Shown here: positions 8,383 to 17,317 of the stretch, one piece after another
Position numbering within the stretch: the first letter of the stretch is position 1
How the letters are laid out: each line of letters opens with the position of its first letter
Assembly: GCA_037257225.1 (NCBI GenBank)
Contig: JAYCWP010000036.1
Span: 62,001-126,000 of the forward strand
Direction of reading: 5' to 3'
Source: Lawsonibacter sp900754605
GTDB lineage: Bacteria; Bacillota; Clostridia; Oscillospirales; Oscillospiraceae
Length of the DNA stretch: 64,000 nucleotides
Made by a program: the position numbers and the translations under genes
The notes under the pieces: generated by a model
What the model saw: only the letters and a program-made list of their open reading frames with translations
Databases searched by the model: none
What the model was told of the DNA's origin: nothing

Positions 8383-9358
8383 GGGCCTTCTGATGGTGGT
8401 TCTCCTGGCCGGGACTGCCGCTGCTGCCCTATTGAGCCTGTGTATGGGTTCGGTCAGTCTCTCGTTGGGAGAGGTGACCGCTGCCCTGCTGGGGCGGGGC
8501 CAGGGGGTGAGCAGCTCCATTGTGCTGTATGCCCGCCTGCCCCGGATGCTGGCTGCCCTGGTGTGCGGCTGCGCTCTGGCGGTGGGGGGCGTTATCATCC
8601 AGGGAGTGCTGGGCAATCCCCTGGCGGGACCTAATATTATTGGGGTCAACGCCGGAGCGGGGTTGGGCGCTATCCTGTGCTCCGCCATGCTGCCTGCCTC
8701 TATGACGGCAGTTCCGGCGGCAGCCTTTGTGGGGGCGCTATGTGCCTGTGTACTGGTCTATACCCTGGCCCGGCGGACGGGGGCCAGCCGGATCACCCTG
8801 GTGCTGGCCGGTGTGGCCATCAGCAGCATCTTGTCTGCCGCCATCGATGCGGTTTCCATCCTCTTCCCAGAAGCTGCGCTTGGGGCCAATGCCTTCATGG
8901 TGGGCCGGCTGGCTGGCGTGACACTGGAGATACTGAAGCTGCCTGCCCTGCTCACTGTTCTGGCGTCCGGTGCGGCATTGGCCCTGAGCTATGAACTGGA
9001 TCTGCTCTCCTTAGGGGATGAGGTGGCTCAGTCGGTGGGGCTGTCTACCCGTCTGGCCCGGAGCATCTTGCTCACCCTGGCGGCGGTGCTGTGCGGCGCG
9101 GCGGTGAGCTTTGCTGGGCTGGTTGGCTTTGTGGGGCTGCTGGTCCCTCATGCTGCCCGGTTTCTGGTGGGGACCCGGCACCGGGATCTGATTTTAGCTT
9201 CCATGCTGCTGGGGGCGCTTCTGGTGACCGTGTGCGATCTGCTTGGCCGGGTGCTCTTTGCGCCCTTTGAGCTCCCGGTGGGCATCTTGCTGTCCCTGCT
9301 GGGTGGGCCCTTCTTCTTGTGGCTTCTATTCCGACAGAGAGGGGGGCGGCGGCTGTGA
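8360..9358 (+). CDS. FecCD-family ABC transporter permease
   Basis: 332-residue membrane subunit of a BtuC/FecCD-type importer with about ten helices. Family signatures seen are VCGCALAVGGVIIQGVLGNPLAGPNIIG near residues 70-95 (read in two parts: CALAVGG and NPLAGPNIIG) and FVGLLVPHAARFLVG in the C-terminal half. It overlaps the binding-protein gene at its start and the ATPase gene by one base at its end (TGATG), so the three are coupled. As a homodimer it would form the channel for the ligand delivered by the preceding lipoprotein. Confidence 0.95.
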   Translation: METARRHKGLLMVVLLAGTAAAALLSLCMGSVSLSLGEVTAALLGRGQGVSSSIVLYARLPRMLAALVCGCALAVGGVIIQGVLGNPLAGPNIIGVNAGAGLGAILCSAMLPASMTAVPAAAFVGALCACVLVYTLARRTGASRITLVLAGVAISSILSAAIDAVSILFPEAALGANAFMVGRLAGVTLEILKLPALLTVLASGAALALSYELDLLSLGDEVAQSVGLSTRLARSILLTLAAVLCGAAVSFAGLVGFVGLLVPHAARFLVGTRHRDLILASMLLGALLVTVCDLLGRVLFAPFELPVGILLSLLGGPFFLWLLFRQRGGRRL

Positions 9359-10125
9359 TGGAATTGAGAGAGGTGACCGCAGGCTATGGCGGGGCCGATG
9401 TGGTAAAGGGAATCTCCCTGTGCTTTCGGCCGGGGGAGGTCACAGTACTGGCTGGCCCAAACGGCTGCGGCAAGTCTACCCTGCTCCGGGCTGCGGCCCG
9501 GCTGCTCCCCCTGCGGAAGGGGCAGGTCCTGGTGGACGGTGTGGACACCGCCGGCTGGAGCAGCCGGGCATTTGCCAAGCAGGCAGCCTTGCTGCCCCAG
9601 TCCCGGCCTGTTCCTGAAATCACCGTGGAGGCCTTGGTACTCCACGGTCGGTTCCCATACCTGGGGTATCCCCGGCGCTATGGCCCGGCGGACCGGGCTG
9701 CGGCCCGCTCTGCCATGGAACGGGCGGGGGTACTGGAGCTGGCGGAGCGGAATGTATCCCGCCTGTCCGGCGGCCAGCGTCAGAAGGTCTATCTGGCGAT
9801 GGCTCTTGCCCAGGATACTCCTGTGCTCCTATTGGACGAACCTACCACATTCCTGGACATCGGCTGTCAGCTGGAGCTGGCTCGCCTGATGCGGGAGACG
9901 GCGGCTGCGGGTAAGGCAGTGGTCATGGTGCTCCATGACCTGAACTTGGCTCTGGGCTGCGCCAACCGGGTGGCAGTGATGGAGGAGGGCCGGATCCGGG
10001 CTTGGGGGACACCGGCAGAGATTTATGCCAATGGTGCGCTGGAGCAGGTCTTTGGCGTGAAGGTCCACCGAACAGAATTGTCGGATGGGACAGAGCAGTA
10101 TCTGTTCACCCACAAAGGGCCATGA
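9358..10125 (+). CDS. ABC transporter ATP-binding protein (FecE/BtuD class)
   Basis: 255-residue ATPase for the FecCD-type importer. Motifs are Walker A GPNGCGKST (33-41), the signature LSGGQRQKVY and Walker B VLLLDEPTTFLD, followed by the H-loop VLHDLN. The start is taken as the ATG at 9358 that overlaps the permease stop as TGATG; an in-frame upstream start at 9319 would lie inside the permease gene and lacks this coupling. The motifs LLLDEPTTFLDIGCQLELARL are typical for iron-chelate and cobalamin importers. Next comes cbiK 39 bases downstream. Confidence 0.95.
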   Translation: MELREVTAGYGGADVVKGISLCFRPGEVTVLAGPNGCGKSTLLRAAARLLPLRKGQVLVDGVDTAGWSSRAFAKQAALLPQSRPVPEITVEALVLHGRFPYLGYPRRYGPADRAAARSAMERAGVLELAERNVSRLSGGQRQKVYLAMALAQDTPVLLLDEPTTFLDIGCQLELARLMRETAAAGKAVVMVLHDLNLALGCANRVAVMEEGRIRAWGTPAEIYANGALEQVFGVKVHRTELSDGTEQYLFTHKGP

Positions 10126-10164
10126 GCCCGAAAGAACGCCACAACAGCGGCAGGAGGATGAGAA

Positions 10165-10956
10165 ATGAAACAAGCCTTGCTGGCAGTTAGCTTTGGGACC
10201 ACTGTAGAGGAAGCTCGGGCCCTGGATCTGGCGGGGGTGGAGCGGGCTCTGCGCCGTGCTGCCCCGGAACTCCCCTTTGCCCGGGCATATACCAGCCCAA
10301 CGGTGCGGCGGATCTTGACGCGGAGAGGGGAGAAGATCCAAGGATTGGAAGAGGCGCTGGAAGCCCAGGCAGCGGCTGGCATAGAGGAGCTATATGTGGT
10401 GCCTACCCATGTTCTCCCCGGTGCAGAATATGACCGTATAACGGAGATGACATCCAGGTTCCGTTCCTGCTTTTCGGCGCTGCACTTGGGCAGACCTCTG
10501 CTGTGTGATACAGCGGGGGTGAGGGCCTTGGCCCAGGTGCTGGATAGTCTCTGGCCTGCGGGGCCTGGAACAGCAGCAGTTCTGGTAGGCCATGGGAGTG
10601 AGCATCCGGGCAACCTGGTGTATCCCGCACTACAAGGGGCACTGGATCTGATGGGTCGTTCAGATTTGGTGGTCGGGACTGTGGAGGGCTGGCCCGACCA
10701 GGCGGCGGTGCTGAAGCGGCTGGAGTCCCTGGGAGCGGAGCGGGTCATCCTGCTGCCCCTGCTGCTGGCGGCGGGGGTCCACGCCAGGGAGGACATGGCC
10801 GGCCCCCAGCCGGACAGCTGGAAGAGCATTCTGGAGGCCGCTGGATTTCAGACTTGGGTGCGGCTGGAGGGGATGGGGCGTCTGCCCCAGATACAGGCTC
10901 TGTATCAGGCGGGGCTGGAGCGGCTGCGGGAGGGGGCGGCGGACGGTGTCCTTTGA
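10165..10956 (+). CDS. cbiK: Sirohydrochlorin cobaltochelatase CbiK
   Basis: 263-residue class II chelatase that inserts Co(II) into sirohydrochlorin, the entry step to anaerobic cobalamin synthesis. It starts MKQALLAVSFGTT, the hallmark of CbiK, and contains VGHGSEHPGN, which carries a likely metal-binding histidine, and GTVEGWPD. The length matches CbiK and is twice that of the short CbiX form. There is no signal peptide, so it is cytoplasmic, unlike the exported CbiK versions of some Desulfovibrio. The RBS is AGGAGGATGAG before ATG. It overlaps cbiD by 11 bases. Confidence 0.93.
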   Translation: MKQALLAVSFGTTVEEARALDLAGVERALRRAAPELPFARAYTSPTVRRILTRRGEKIQGLEEALEAQAAAGIEELYVVPTHVLPGAEYDRITEMTSRFRSCFSALHLGRPLLCDTAGVRALAQVLDSLWPAGPGTAAVLVGHGSEHPGNLVYPALQGALDLMGRSDLVVGTVEGWPDQAAVLKRLESLGAERVILLPLLLAAGVHAREDMAGPQPDSWKSILEAAGFQTWVRLEGMGRLPQIQALYQAGLERLREGAADGVL

Positions 10957-12088
10957 ACACTATGTGACTGCTGGAGGAAAGCGGCTGCGTTGCGGATATA
11001 CCACCGGGACCTGTGCCGCTCTGGCGGCTGCTGCGGCAGCTAGATTGCTGCTTACCGGCCGTGCCCCAGAAACAGTGTCTCTGCGCACTCCAAAAGGATG
11101 GAACGTGGAAGTTCCGGTAGAGACACCCTGTTTGGAGGGCGGGACGGCCTGCTGCTGTGTGACAAAGGATGGCGGCGATGACGTGGATGCGACTCATGGG
11201 CTTCCTATTTGTGCCAGGGTGGAGGCGATAGCGGGAGAAGAGATCCGCCTCCAGGGAGGCCCAGGGGTTGGTCGGGTCACCCGCCCCGGACTGGACCAGC
11301 CGGTGGGGGAGTGGGCCATCAATCATATTCCGCGGCAGATGATCCGGGAGGCGGTGGATGCTGTCCGGCGGGAACTGGACGAGCCCGGCGGGCTGTGTGT
11401 GACCATCTTTGTCCCGGGAGGTGAGGAGGCTGCCCGCAAGACCTTCAACCCGCACCTTGGGATAGAGGGAGGGATCTCCATTCTGGGCACATCTGGAATT
11501 GTGGAGCCCATGAGTGTCCAAGCCATCGTGGAGACTACGGCTTTGGAACTGAGGCAGGCTGCTGCCAGTGGGGCCAGGCAGCTGGTGCTTACCCCAGGGA
11601 ACTATGGTATGGAGTTCCTGGCCCGGGGGGGTGTGTCCCTGCCCCGTGAGATTCCAGTGGTTCGCTGCTCCAACTTTATTGGTGAGGCATTGGACGGCGC
11701 CGGAACAGAGGGGTTCTCCTCTGTTCTGCTGGTGGGCCACATAGGAAAGCTGGTGAAGCTGGCTGGAGGGATTATGAATACGCACTCCAGATGGGCGGAT
11801 GGACGGGCAGAGCTGTTCTGCGCCCACGCCGCCCTGTGCGGGGCGGACCGAACCACCGCCCGGGCACTGATGAACAGTGCTACCGCCGACCAGTGTCTCG
11901 CAGTGCTGGACCGTGTAGGGCTCCGTGAGCCGGTACTGAATTCCCTGCTGGAGGCGGCCCAGAATCATTTGGACCGGCGGGCGGCAGAGCAGTTCGTTGT
12001 GGGTGCAGTGCTGTTCAGTAATCAATATGGCCTTTTGGGGATGACCCGGGGCGCAAAGGAGATCTTGAAACTATGGCAGACAAGTTAG
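10946..12088 (+). CDS. cbiD: Cobalt-precorrin-5B (C1)-methyltransferase CbiD
   Basis: 380 residues. CbiD methylates C1 of cobalt-precorrin-5B to give cobalt-precorrin-6A; its fold is unlike the other corrin methyltransferases. The motif RCGYTTGTCAALAAAAA near residues 15-30 and IPRQMIREAVDAV are characteristic, as is the glycine-rich LTPGNYGMEFLARGGV. The start is GTG, inside the end of cbiK, so translation is coupled. It overlaps cbiL by 16 bases. Presence together with cbiG and cbiK shows the oxygen-independent, cobalt-early pathway. Confidence 0.96.
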   Translation: MSFEHYVTAGGKRLRCGYTTGTCAALAAAAAARLLLTGRAPETVSLRTPKGWNVEVPVETPCLEGGTACCCVTKDGGDDVDATHGLPICARVEAIAGEEIRLQGGPGVGRVTRPGLDQPVGEWAINHIPRQMIREAVDAVRRELDEPGGLCVTIFVPGGEEAARKTFNPHLGIEGGISILGTSGIVEPMSVQAIVETTALELRQAAASGARQLVLTPGNYGMEFLARGGVSLPREIPVVRCSNFIGEALDGAGTEGFSSVLLVGHIGKLVKLAGGIMNTHSRWADGRAELFCAHAALCGADRTTARALMNSATADQCLAVLDRVGLREPVLNSLLEAAQNHLDRRAAEQFVVGAVLFSNQYGLLGMTRGAKEILKLWQTS

Positions 12089-12762
12089 GAACCTTTTACG
12101 GTGTGGGGGTGGGCCCCGGAGACCCGGAACTTCTGACCCTGAAGGCAGTGTGGGTGTTGGAGTCCTGCCCGGTGCTGGCTGCGCCCCAGATGGCCTCTGG
12201 AGAGATGACCGCCCTGAATATCGCACGGCAGACGGTTCAACTGGAGGGCAAGACTCTCCTTCCCCTGCGCTTCACCATGTCGCGGGACCGGGAGGAGCAA
12301 GCGGAGGGACACCGGCGGGCGGCGGACGCGGTTCGTCCCTATCTGGAGGCCGGTCAGGATGTGGCTATGGCGATTCTGGGAGATGTATCCATCTATTCTA
12401 CCTACTGCTATGTGATGGAGCTTCTGAAGGCGGAGGGCTTTCCCTGTGTGATGGTGCCCGGCGTGCCCAGCTTCTGTGCAGTGGCTGCCCGGCTGGGCCG
12501 GAGCCTGACAGAGCCGGATCGGCCGCTCCATATTCTTCCCGGTGGCCCCGGGCTGGGCGAGACCCTGGATCTGCCCGGGAGCAAGGTGCTGATGAAGGCA
12601 GGCAGAAACCACAGGAAGCTGTTGGAGGCGCTGGAGGTTCGGGGACTGCTGGACCGTGCGGCCATGGTGGAGAACTGCGGCCTGCCTGAGGAGCGATCTT
12701 TTGAAGATCTTTCGGGAAAACCTGATTCCAATGGGTATTTTACGACAATTATAATACCATAA
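12073..12762 (+). CDS. cbiL: Cobalt-factor II C20-methyltransferase CbiL
   Basis: 229-residue SAM-dependent tetrapyrrole methylase. It begins with GVGVGPGDPELLTLKAV, the CbiL/CobI signature with the GxGPGD loop, and has MVPGVPSFCAVAARLG later. It methylates C20 of cobalt-factor II to form cobalt-factor III, the second step after CbiK. The start lies in the end of cbiD. An 89-base gap follows before cbiF, the only sizeable gap in the cbi part of the operon. Confidence 0.95.
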   Translation: MADKLGTFYGVGVGPGDPELLTLKAVWVLESCPVLAAPQMASGEMTALNIARQTVQLEGKTLLPLRFTMSRDREEQAEGHRRAADAVRPYLEAGQDVAMAILGDVSIYSTYCYVMELLKAEGFPCVMVPGVPSFCAVAARLGRSLTEPDRPLHILPGGPGLGETLDLPGSKVLMKAGRNHRKLLEALEVRGLLDRAAMVENCGLPEERSFEDLSGKPDSNGYFTTIIIP

Positions 12763-12851
12763 ACAATGAAAATAGGTGGAGCGTGGCTGGACTGATCCTT
12801 TGATCGGGGCATATTGGAGTGCCTTTTAGCCAGGAGACAAGGAGAACAGAT
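12763..12851 (+). other. Intra-operon gap with small hairpins between cbiL and cbiF
   Basis: The gap holds short complementary pieces (GATC-CTTT-GATC; GGCA-TATTGGAG-TGCC followed by CTTTT; outer TGGCT with AGCCA). They could form a small junction or a weak attenuating hairpin. The AAGGAG that serves cbiF lies at its end (12839-12844). I assign no function. Confidence 0.3.
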
Positions 12852-13628
12852 ATGGTGCATTTTGTGGGGGCTGGGCCTGGCGGTCCAGATCTGATCACCC
12901 TTCGGGGAGCGGAACTGCTGGGTCGGGCAGACTGTGTGGTGTATGCTGGAAGTTTGGTGAATCCAGCTCTGCTGGGAATGGTTCGGGAGGGTATCCCGGT
13001 ATATAACAGTGCCCAGATGACTTTGGAGCAGGTGCTGGAGGTGCTGGAGGAGACCCACCGCCGGGGGGGCGATACCGTCCGCCTCCACACTGGGGATCCC
13101 TGCCTATACGGAGCTATCCGGGAGCAGATGGATGCCCTGGATGCCCGGGGTATCCCATGGGATGTGACGCCGGGAGTATCTTCCTTCTGCGGGGCGGCGG
13201 CGGCAGCAGGGGAGGAGTACACTCTGCCGGGAGTGAGCCAGTCAGTGATCATTACCCGGATGGCCGGGCGTACCCCGGTGCCTGAGGGGGAGGATATTGC
13301 CTCCCTGGCCGCCCACGGAGCGACCATGGTGATCTTCCTGTCTGCCGGGATGTTGGAGGCGCTGTCGGAGGAACTGCAAAAGGGGGCCTATACGGCGGAT
13401 ACCCCGGCAGCGCTGGTGTATAAGGCCACCTGGCCGGAAGAGAAGGTGGTTCGCTGTACGGTGGGCACCCTCGCCCAGGCGGGTCGTGAGCACCGGATCT
13501 CTAAGACTGCCCTGGTGCTGGTGGGGGATTTTCTGGCCCACAGCTATCGGCGCAGTCTGCTGTACCATCCAGGATTTTCTACGGAGTACCGCCAGGGGGA
13601 TGGCTCGGCGGAGTCAGGCCGGCCATGA
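12852..13628 (+). CDS. cbiF: Cobalt-precorrin-4 C11-methyltransferase CbiF
   Basis: 258-residue SAM methylase that adds the C11 methyl group to cobalt-precorrin-4. The N-terminus MVHFVGAGPGGPDLITLRG and the segment DCVVYAGSLVNP are the CbiF/CobM signature, and DVTPGVSSFCGAAAAAG follows. The start at 12852 is chosen because AAGGAG sits seven bases upstream and the protein then begins directly at the conserved strand; an in-frame ATG at 12819 would add eleven unlikely residues. The stop overlaps the start of cbiG by four bases. Confidence 0.95.
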   Translation: MVHFVGAGPGGPDLITLRGAELLGRADCVVYAGSLVNPALLGMVREGIPVYNSAQMTLEQVLEVLEETHRRGGDTVRLHTGDPCLYGAIREQMDALDARGIPWDVTPGVSSFCGAAAAAGEEYTLPGVSQSVIITRMAGRTPVPEGEDIASLAAHGATMVIFLSAGMLEALSEELQKGAYTADTPAALVYKATWPEEKVVRCTVGTLAQAGREHRISKTALVLVGDFLAHSYRRSLLYHPGFSTEYRQGDGSAESGRP

Positions 13629-14623
13629 GAGTGGAGCTTATCGCCTTCACAGCCCGGGGGAATGCCTTGGCGGAGCGGCTGGCGAAGGCACTGACTGGAG
13701 CGGGCTGTCCGGCCGCCTGCACTCGGGATGGCCTCCGGGTGGAGGAGTGGGCGGCCCGGGCATTCGGCCGGTCAGAGGCGCTGGTCTTTGTGGGGGCGGC
13801 GGGCATTGCCGTCCGGGCCATAGCCCCCTGCCTGCACCACAAGAGTACTGACCCGGCGGTGGTGGTGGTAGATGAGGCGGGACGGTACGCAGTGCCCATC
13901 CTGTCCGGCCATCTGGGAGGTGCCAATGACCTGGCCCGACGGATTGCCGGCCTGACTGGGGCGGAGGCTGTGGTCACCACTGCCACTGACGTCAATGGTG
14001 TCTTTGCGGCAGACCAATGGGCGCGGCGTCAGGGACTGCTGGTTCCCTGGCCAGATCGAATTTTGGGGGTGTCCTCTCGCCTGTTGGCAGGGGAGGCGGT
14101 GTCCCTCTGGTCTCGGTGGCCGGTGTCTGGACCCCGGCCTGCTGGACTGCTCTGGGAGGAGCGGGACCGGGCAGATATTGTGGTGGACTGGATACCGCCC
14201 CGCCCGGAGGTCCTGTGGCTGTGCCCGTGTACCCTACGCGCAGGCGTGGGGTGCAGGCGCGGGACATCAGAAAAGGTCATTCGCACCCTGTTTGACCAAA
14301 CGATGGAGGGCTTGGGCCTGCCAGCCAGGGCGGTGGGGGCGGTGTGCTCCATCGATCTGAAGGCGGATGAGCCGGGGCTGCTGGCATTTTCCAGGTCTTT
14401 GGGGCTGCCCCTGACGGTCTATCCAGCCGGGCAGCTGGCACGGGTGGAGGGCAGCGTTTCCCCCTCGCACTTTGTGGCTCAGGTCACCGGGGTGGACAAT
14501 GTGTGCGAGCGGGCTGCCCTGGCGGAGGGCGGTGTGCTGCTGAAGAGCAAGACTGTCCAGGATGGGGTGACCCTGGCCCTGGCGGGTACGGAACCGAATT
14601 TGGATTGGAGGGAGCAGGTATGA
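13625..14623 (+). CDS. cbiG: Cobalt-precorrin-5A hydrolase CbiG
   Basis: 332 residues. CbiG opens the delta-lactone of cobalt-precorrin-5A and releases acetaldehyde. The central motif FVGAAGIAVRAIAP followed by SGHLGGANDLARRIA is diagnostic. The C-terminal domain begins near VGCRRGTSEKVI and carries the conserved SIDLKADEPGL and LPLTVYPAGQL. It overlaps cbiF and cbiH by four bases each. CbiG has no counterpart in the aerobic route, so it confirms the anaerobic pathway. Confidence 0.94.
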   Translation: MRVELIAFTARGNALAERLAKALTGAGCPAACTRDGLRVEEWAARAFGRSEALVFVGAAGIAVRAIAPCLHHKSTDPAVVVVDEAGRYAVPILSGHLGGANDLARRIAGLTGAEAVVTTATDVNGVFAADQWARRQGLLVPWPDRILGVSSRLLAGEAVSLWSRWPVSGPRPAGLLWEERDRADIVVDWIPPRPEVLWLCPCTLRAGVGCRRGTSEKVIRTLFDQTMEGLGLPARAVGAVCSIDLKADEPGLLAFSRSLGLPLTVYPAGQLARVEGSVSPSHFVAQVTGVDNVCERAALAEGGVLLKSKTVQDGVTLALAGTEPNLDWREQV

Positions 14624-15354
14624 AGCGGCTGTATGTGATTGGAATGGGCCCCGGCGGGGCGGAACAGCTGACACCCCAGGCGCTGCGAGCCCTGGAAGAT
14701 AGTCAGGTGGTGTGCGGCTATACCACTTATATGGATCTGGCGCAGGCATTTCTAAAGGACAAAGAATTGGTGACTACCCCTATGACCCGGGAGCTGGAAC
14801 GCTGCCGCATTGCTCTGGAGCGGGCAGCGGCAGGAGAGACCACCGCAATGATCTGCAGCGGGGATGCCGGGGTGTACGGCATGGCCGGACCGATCCTCCA
14901 GATGGCAGAGGAGTTCCCGGAAGTGGAGATCGAGGTGGTTCCGGGAATCACGGCGGCCCTGTCCGGCGCAGCTGTGCTGGGGGCGCCGCTGATGCATGAC
15001 TTTGCGGTGATCTCGCTGTCCGATCTGCTTACTCCATGGGAAGTGATTGAAAAGCGGCTGGACTGCGCTGGCGCAGGGGACTTTGTGATCTGTCTCTATA
15101 ACCCCATGAGCCGCCGGCGGCAGGACCGCCTGGCCCGGGCCTGTGCTATTCTGAGGAAGTACCGGATGGGGACGACGGTGTGCGGTTGGGTGAAGAATAT
15201 CGGACGAACGGGGGAGGAGCGCCGTCTGCTGACCCTGGAAGAGCTGGAGGCAGAGCAGGTGGATATGTTTACCACTGTGTTCATCGGAGCATCCTCCACC
15301 CAGCTTCTGTCTGGGCGGATGGTCACCCCCAGAGGGTACGAGGCCAAGGTATGA
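14620..15354 (+). CDS. cbiH: Cobalt-factor III C17-methyltransferase CbiH
   Basis: 244-residue methylase that methylates C17 and drives ring contraction to cobalt-precorrin-4. It has YVIGMGPGGAEQLTPQAL, VVCGYTTYMDL, the loop CSGDAGVYGMAGPI and LYNPMSRRRQDRL, all typical of CbiH/CobJ. The start at 14620 overlaps the cbiG stop as ATGA; an in-frame start at 14503 would lie deep inside cbiG and is rejected. It is of the short, single-domain form, with no ferredoxin-like or CbiX fusion. Confidence 0.95.
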   Translation: MKRLYVIGMGPGGAEQLTPQALRALEDSQVVCGYTTYMDLAQAFLKDKELVTTPMTRELERCRIALERAAAGETTAMICSGDAGVYGMAGPILQMAEEFPEVEIEVVPGITAALSGAAVLGAPLMHDFAVISLSDLLTPWEVIEKRLDCAGAGDFVICLYNPMSRRRQDRLARACAILRKYRMGTTVCGWVKNIGRTGEERRLLTLEELEAEQVDMFTTVFIGASSTQLLSGRMVTPRGYEAKV

Positions 15355-16109
15355 GTATCCTGATTTTCGGCGGCACCACCGAGGGCCGCCTGCTGGCCCA
15401 GGAATTGTCCCGTCATGGTCTTTCTGCCTGGGTCAGCGTAGCCACCCCGCTGGGGGCGGAGGAACTAACCGGCCTGCCGGGAATTACCCCTCTGGTGGGG
15501 CGGAAAACGGAGGGGGAGATGGCGAAGCTGCTCCGGGGCTTTTCTCGGTGCGTAGATGCTACACATCCCTATGCGACAGAGGTCTCTGCCAACATCCGGG
15601 ATGCCTGTGCCGAAACAGGGGTGCCGCTGCGGCGGCTGCTGCGGGATCCGGGCGGCAGTTTTACAGGGATCCGAGTGGACAGCCCGGAGGAAGCTGCATC
15701 CTTCTTAGCGAAACAGATGGGCAATATTCTATTGGCAATCGGAGCCAAAGGACTGCCTGCGTTTTCCGGACTGGACTCTGTACGCCTCTATCCCCGGGTG
15801 CTGCCTGTGGAAGAGAGCCTGGCGGCTTGCCGCCGTGCGGGGATCCCAACCCGAAACATCATCGCCATGCACGGGCCATTTTCACGGGCACTGAATGCGG
15901 CCATCTTAGAGCAGTACCGCATCCGGTGGATGGTCACCAAAGACGGAGGCGCAGCGGGGGGCTTTGGAGAAAAGCTGGCCGCTGCCCGGGACGCTGGGGC
16001 GGAACTGGTGGTTATCGGCCGCCCAGAGGAGATGGGAGATGGCCTGGAGAATGTATTGGCGTGGCTGTTGGAGACTGAAGATCGGAAGGAGGTATCGGCA
16101 TGGAAGTGA
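15351..16109 (+). CDS. cbiJ: Cobalt-precorrin-6A reductase CbiJ
   Basis: 252 residues. CbiJ reduces the macrocycle of cobalt-precorrin-6A with NADH. It starts MSILIFGGTTEGRLLAQEL, the dinucleotide-binding strand-loop of the CbiJ/CobK family, and has the CVDATHPYATEVSANI motif. The later IAMHGPFSRALNAAIL and WMVTKDGGAAGGFGEK are also conserved. The start overlaps the cbiH stop as ATGA; a longer in-frame reading from 15180 is inside cbiH and rejected. It overlaps cbiET by ten bases. Confidence 0.94.
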   Translation: MSILIFGGTTEGRLLAQELSRHGLSAWVSVATPLGAEELTGLPGITPLVGRKTEGEMAKLLRGFSRCVDATHPYATEVSANIRDACAETGVPLRRLLRDPGGSFTGIRVDSPEEAASFLAKQMGNILLAIGAKGLPAFSGLDSVRLYPRVLPVEESLAACRRAGIPTRNIIAMHGPFSRALNAAILEQYRIRWMVTKDGGAAGGFGEKLAAARDAGAELVVIGRPEEMGDGLENVLAWLLETEDRKEVSAWK

Positions 16110-17317
16110 CCCTCATTGGTATGGGACCAGGTGATCCCTCCAACTTGACCAGCAGTGCGCTGGCGGCCTTGGAGCGAGCGGACGTCCTCATTGGCTCCCG
16201 CCGTCTGGTGGAGGGCTGCGCCCTGTCGCCGGAGGCCAAGCGTTTTTCTTCCACAAAATCTGCTGAGATTGTGGAAATCCTGGCCAGCAGTCCGTGGGAA
16301 TGTCCATGTGTGCTGTACAGCGGGGATACAGGATTTCATTCCGGGACCCGGACTCTGCTCCCCCTGCTGGAGGAGCGTGGGATCAGATGGAGGGTGCTCC
16401 CGGGTGTGTCCAGTATGCAGTATTTTGCCGCTCAGCTGGGTCGTCCCTGGCAGGAGTGGCAGGTGGTCTCCGCTCACGGGCTGGCCTGCGATCCAGTAGG
16501 GGAGGTGCTGGCTGCCCATGGACGGCCTGTGTTCTTTCTCACCGGCGGAGCTGGCGGGGCGGCGGCCCTGTGCCGCCGTCTGGCTCAGGCTGGATTGGGC
16601 AGTTTGCCTGCCGCGGTGGGGGAGGCGCTGTCCTACCCGGAGGAGCGGATCGTGGAGGCCCAGGTCTGGGAACTGGCGGAGCAGGAGTTTTCCACATTGT
16701 CCGTCCTGCTTGTGGACGGAGCGGCTCCCGTCTGGCCGGTGCGCTCCCAGGGGATCGACGATGGGGCCTTTCTACGGGGGGAGGTCCCCATGACCAAGCA
16801 GGAGGTGCGGGCCGCCGCCCTGGCCAAGCTGGAGGTACGGGACGGGGCGGTCTACTGGGATGTGGGAGCCGGAACGGGCTCAGTGTCTGTGGAGTTGGCT
16901 CTGCTGGCCCCAAGAAGTCCGGTATATGCTGTGGAATATAAGGGGGAGGCCTGTGCCCTGATCCGAGCCAACCGGGAGCGGTTCGGGGCATATAACCTGG
17001 TGTTGGCTGAGGGACGCGCACCAGCGGCCTTAGCGGATCTCCCTGCCCCGGATGGGGTGTTCATTGGAGGCTCTGAGGGGGAACTGATCCCGATTCTGGA
17101 GGCGGCCTTGAGCCGGAATCCGGCGGTCCGCTTCTGTGTGACCGCCATTGCGGTGGAAACTCTTGGGGTGGCAGTGGCCGCTTTTACCCAGCTGGGGATG
17201 AGCCCCCAAATTACCCAGATCACTGTGGCCCGCAGCCGCCGGGCAGGGGAACGGAACCTGATGCTGGGTCAGAACCCGGTATGGATCATAACAGGACAAA
17301 AGGAGGCGCTGCTGTGA
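16100..17317 (+). CDS. cbiET: Bifunctional cobalt-precorrin-7 methyltransferase CbiET
   Basis: 405-residue fusion. The first half (to about 200) is CbiE, beginning VTLIGMGPGDPSNLTSSAL with LPGVSSMQYFAAQLG, which methylates C5. The second half (from about 215) is CbiT with the Rossmann SAM motif DVGAGTGSVSVELALLAP and FIGGSEGEL, which methylates C15 and decarboxylates the C12 acetate. The fusion equals CobL of the aerobic pathway. The start is within cbiJ and the stop overlaps the GTG of cbiC, so the whole block is translationally coupled. Confidence 0.95.
   Translation: MEVTLIGMGPGDPSNLTSSALAALERADVLIGSRRLVEGCALSPEAKRFSSTKSAEIVEILASSPWECPCVLYSGDTGFHSGTRTLLPLLEERGIRWRVLPGVSSMQYFAAQLGRPWQEWQVVSAHGLACDPVGEVLAAHGRPVFFLTGGAGGAAALCRRLAQAGLGSLPAAVGEALSYPEERIVEAQVWELAEQEFSTLSVLLVDGAAPVWPVRSQGIDDGAFLRGEVPMTKQEVRAAALAKLEVRDGAVYWDVGAGTGSVSVELALLAPRSPVYAVEYKGEACALIRANRERFGAYNLVLAEGRAPAALADLPAPDGVFIGGSEGELIPILEAALSRNPAVRFCVTAIAVETLGVAVAAFTQLGMSPQITQITVARSRRAGERNLMLGQNPVWIITGQKEALL

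Noticed and set aside
7384..8688. Minus-strand frame over the ABC binding protein and permease genes
   Set aside because: Mirrors two coupled genes with strong family signatures and spans their overlap.
14503..14619. Upstream extension of cbiH into cbiG
   Set aside because: The ATG at 14620 overlaps the cbiG stop as ATGA and gives the conserved N-terminus; the extension has no family match.
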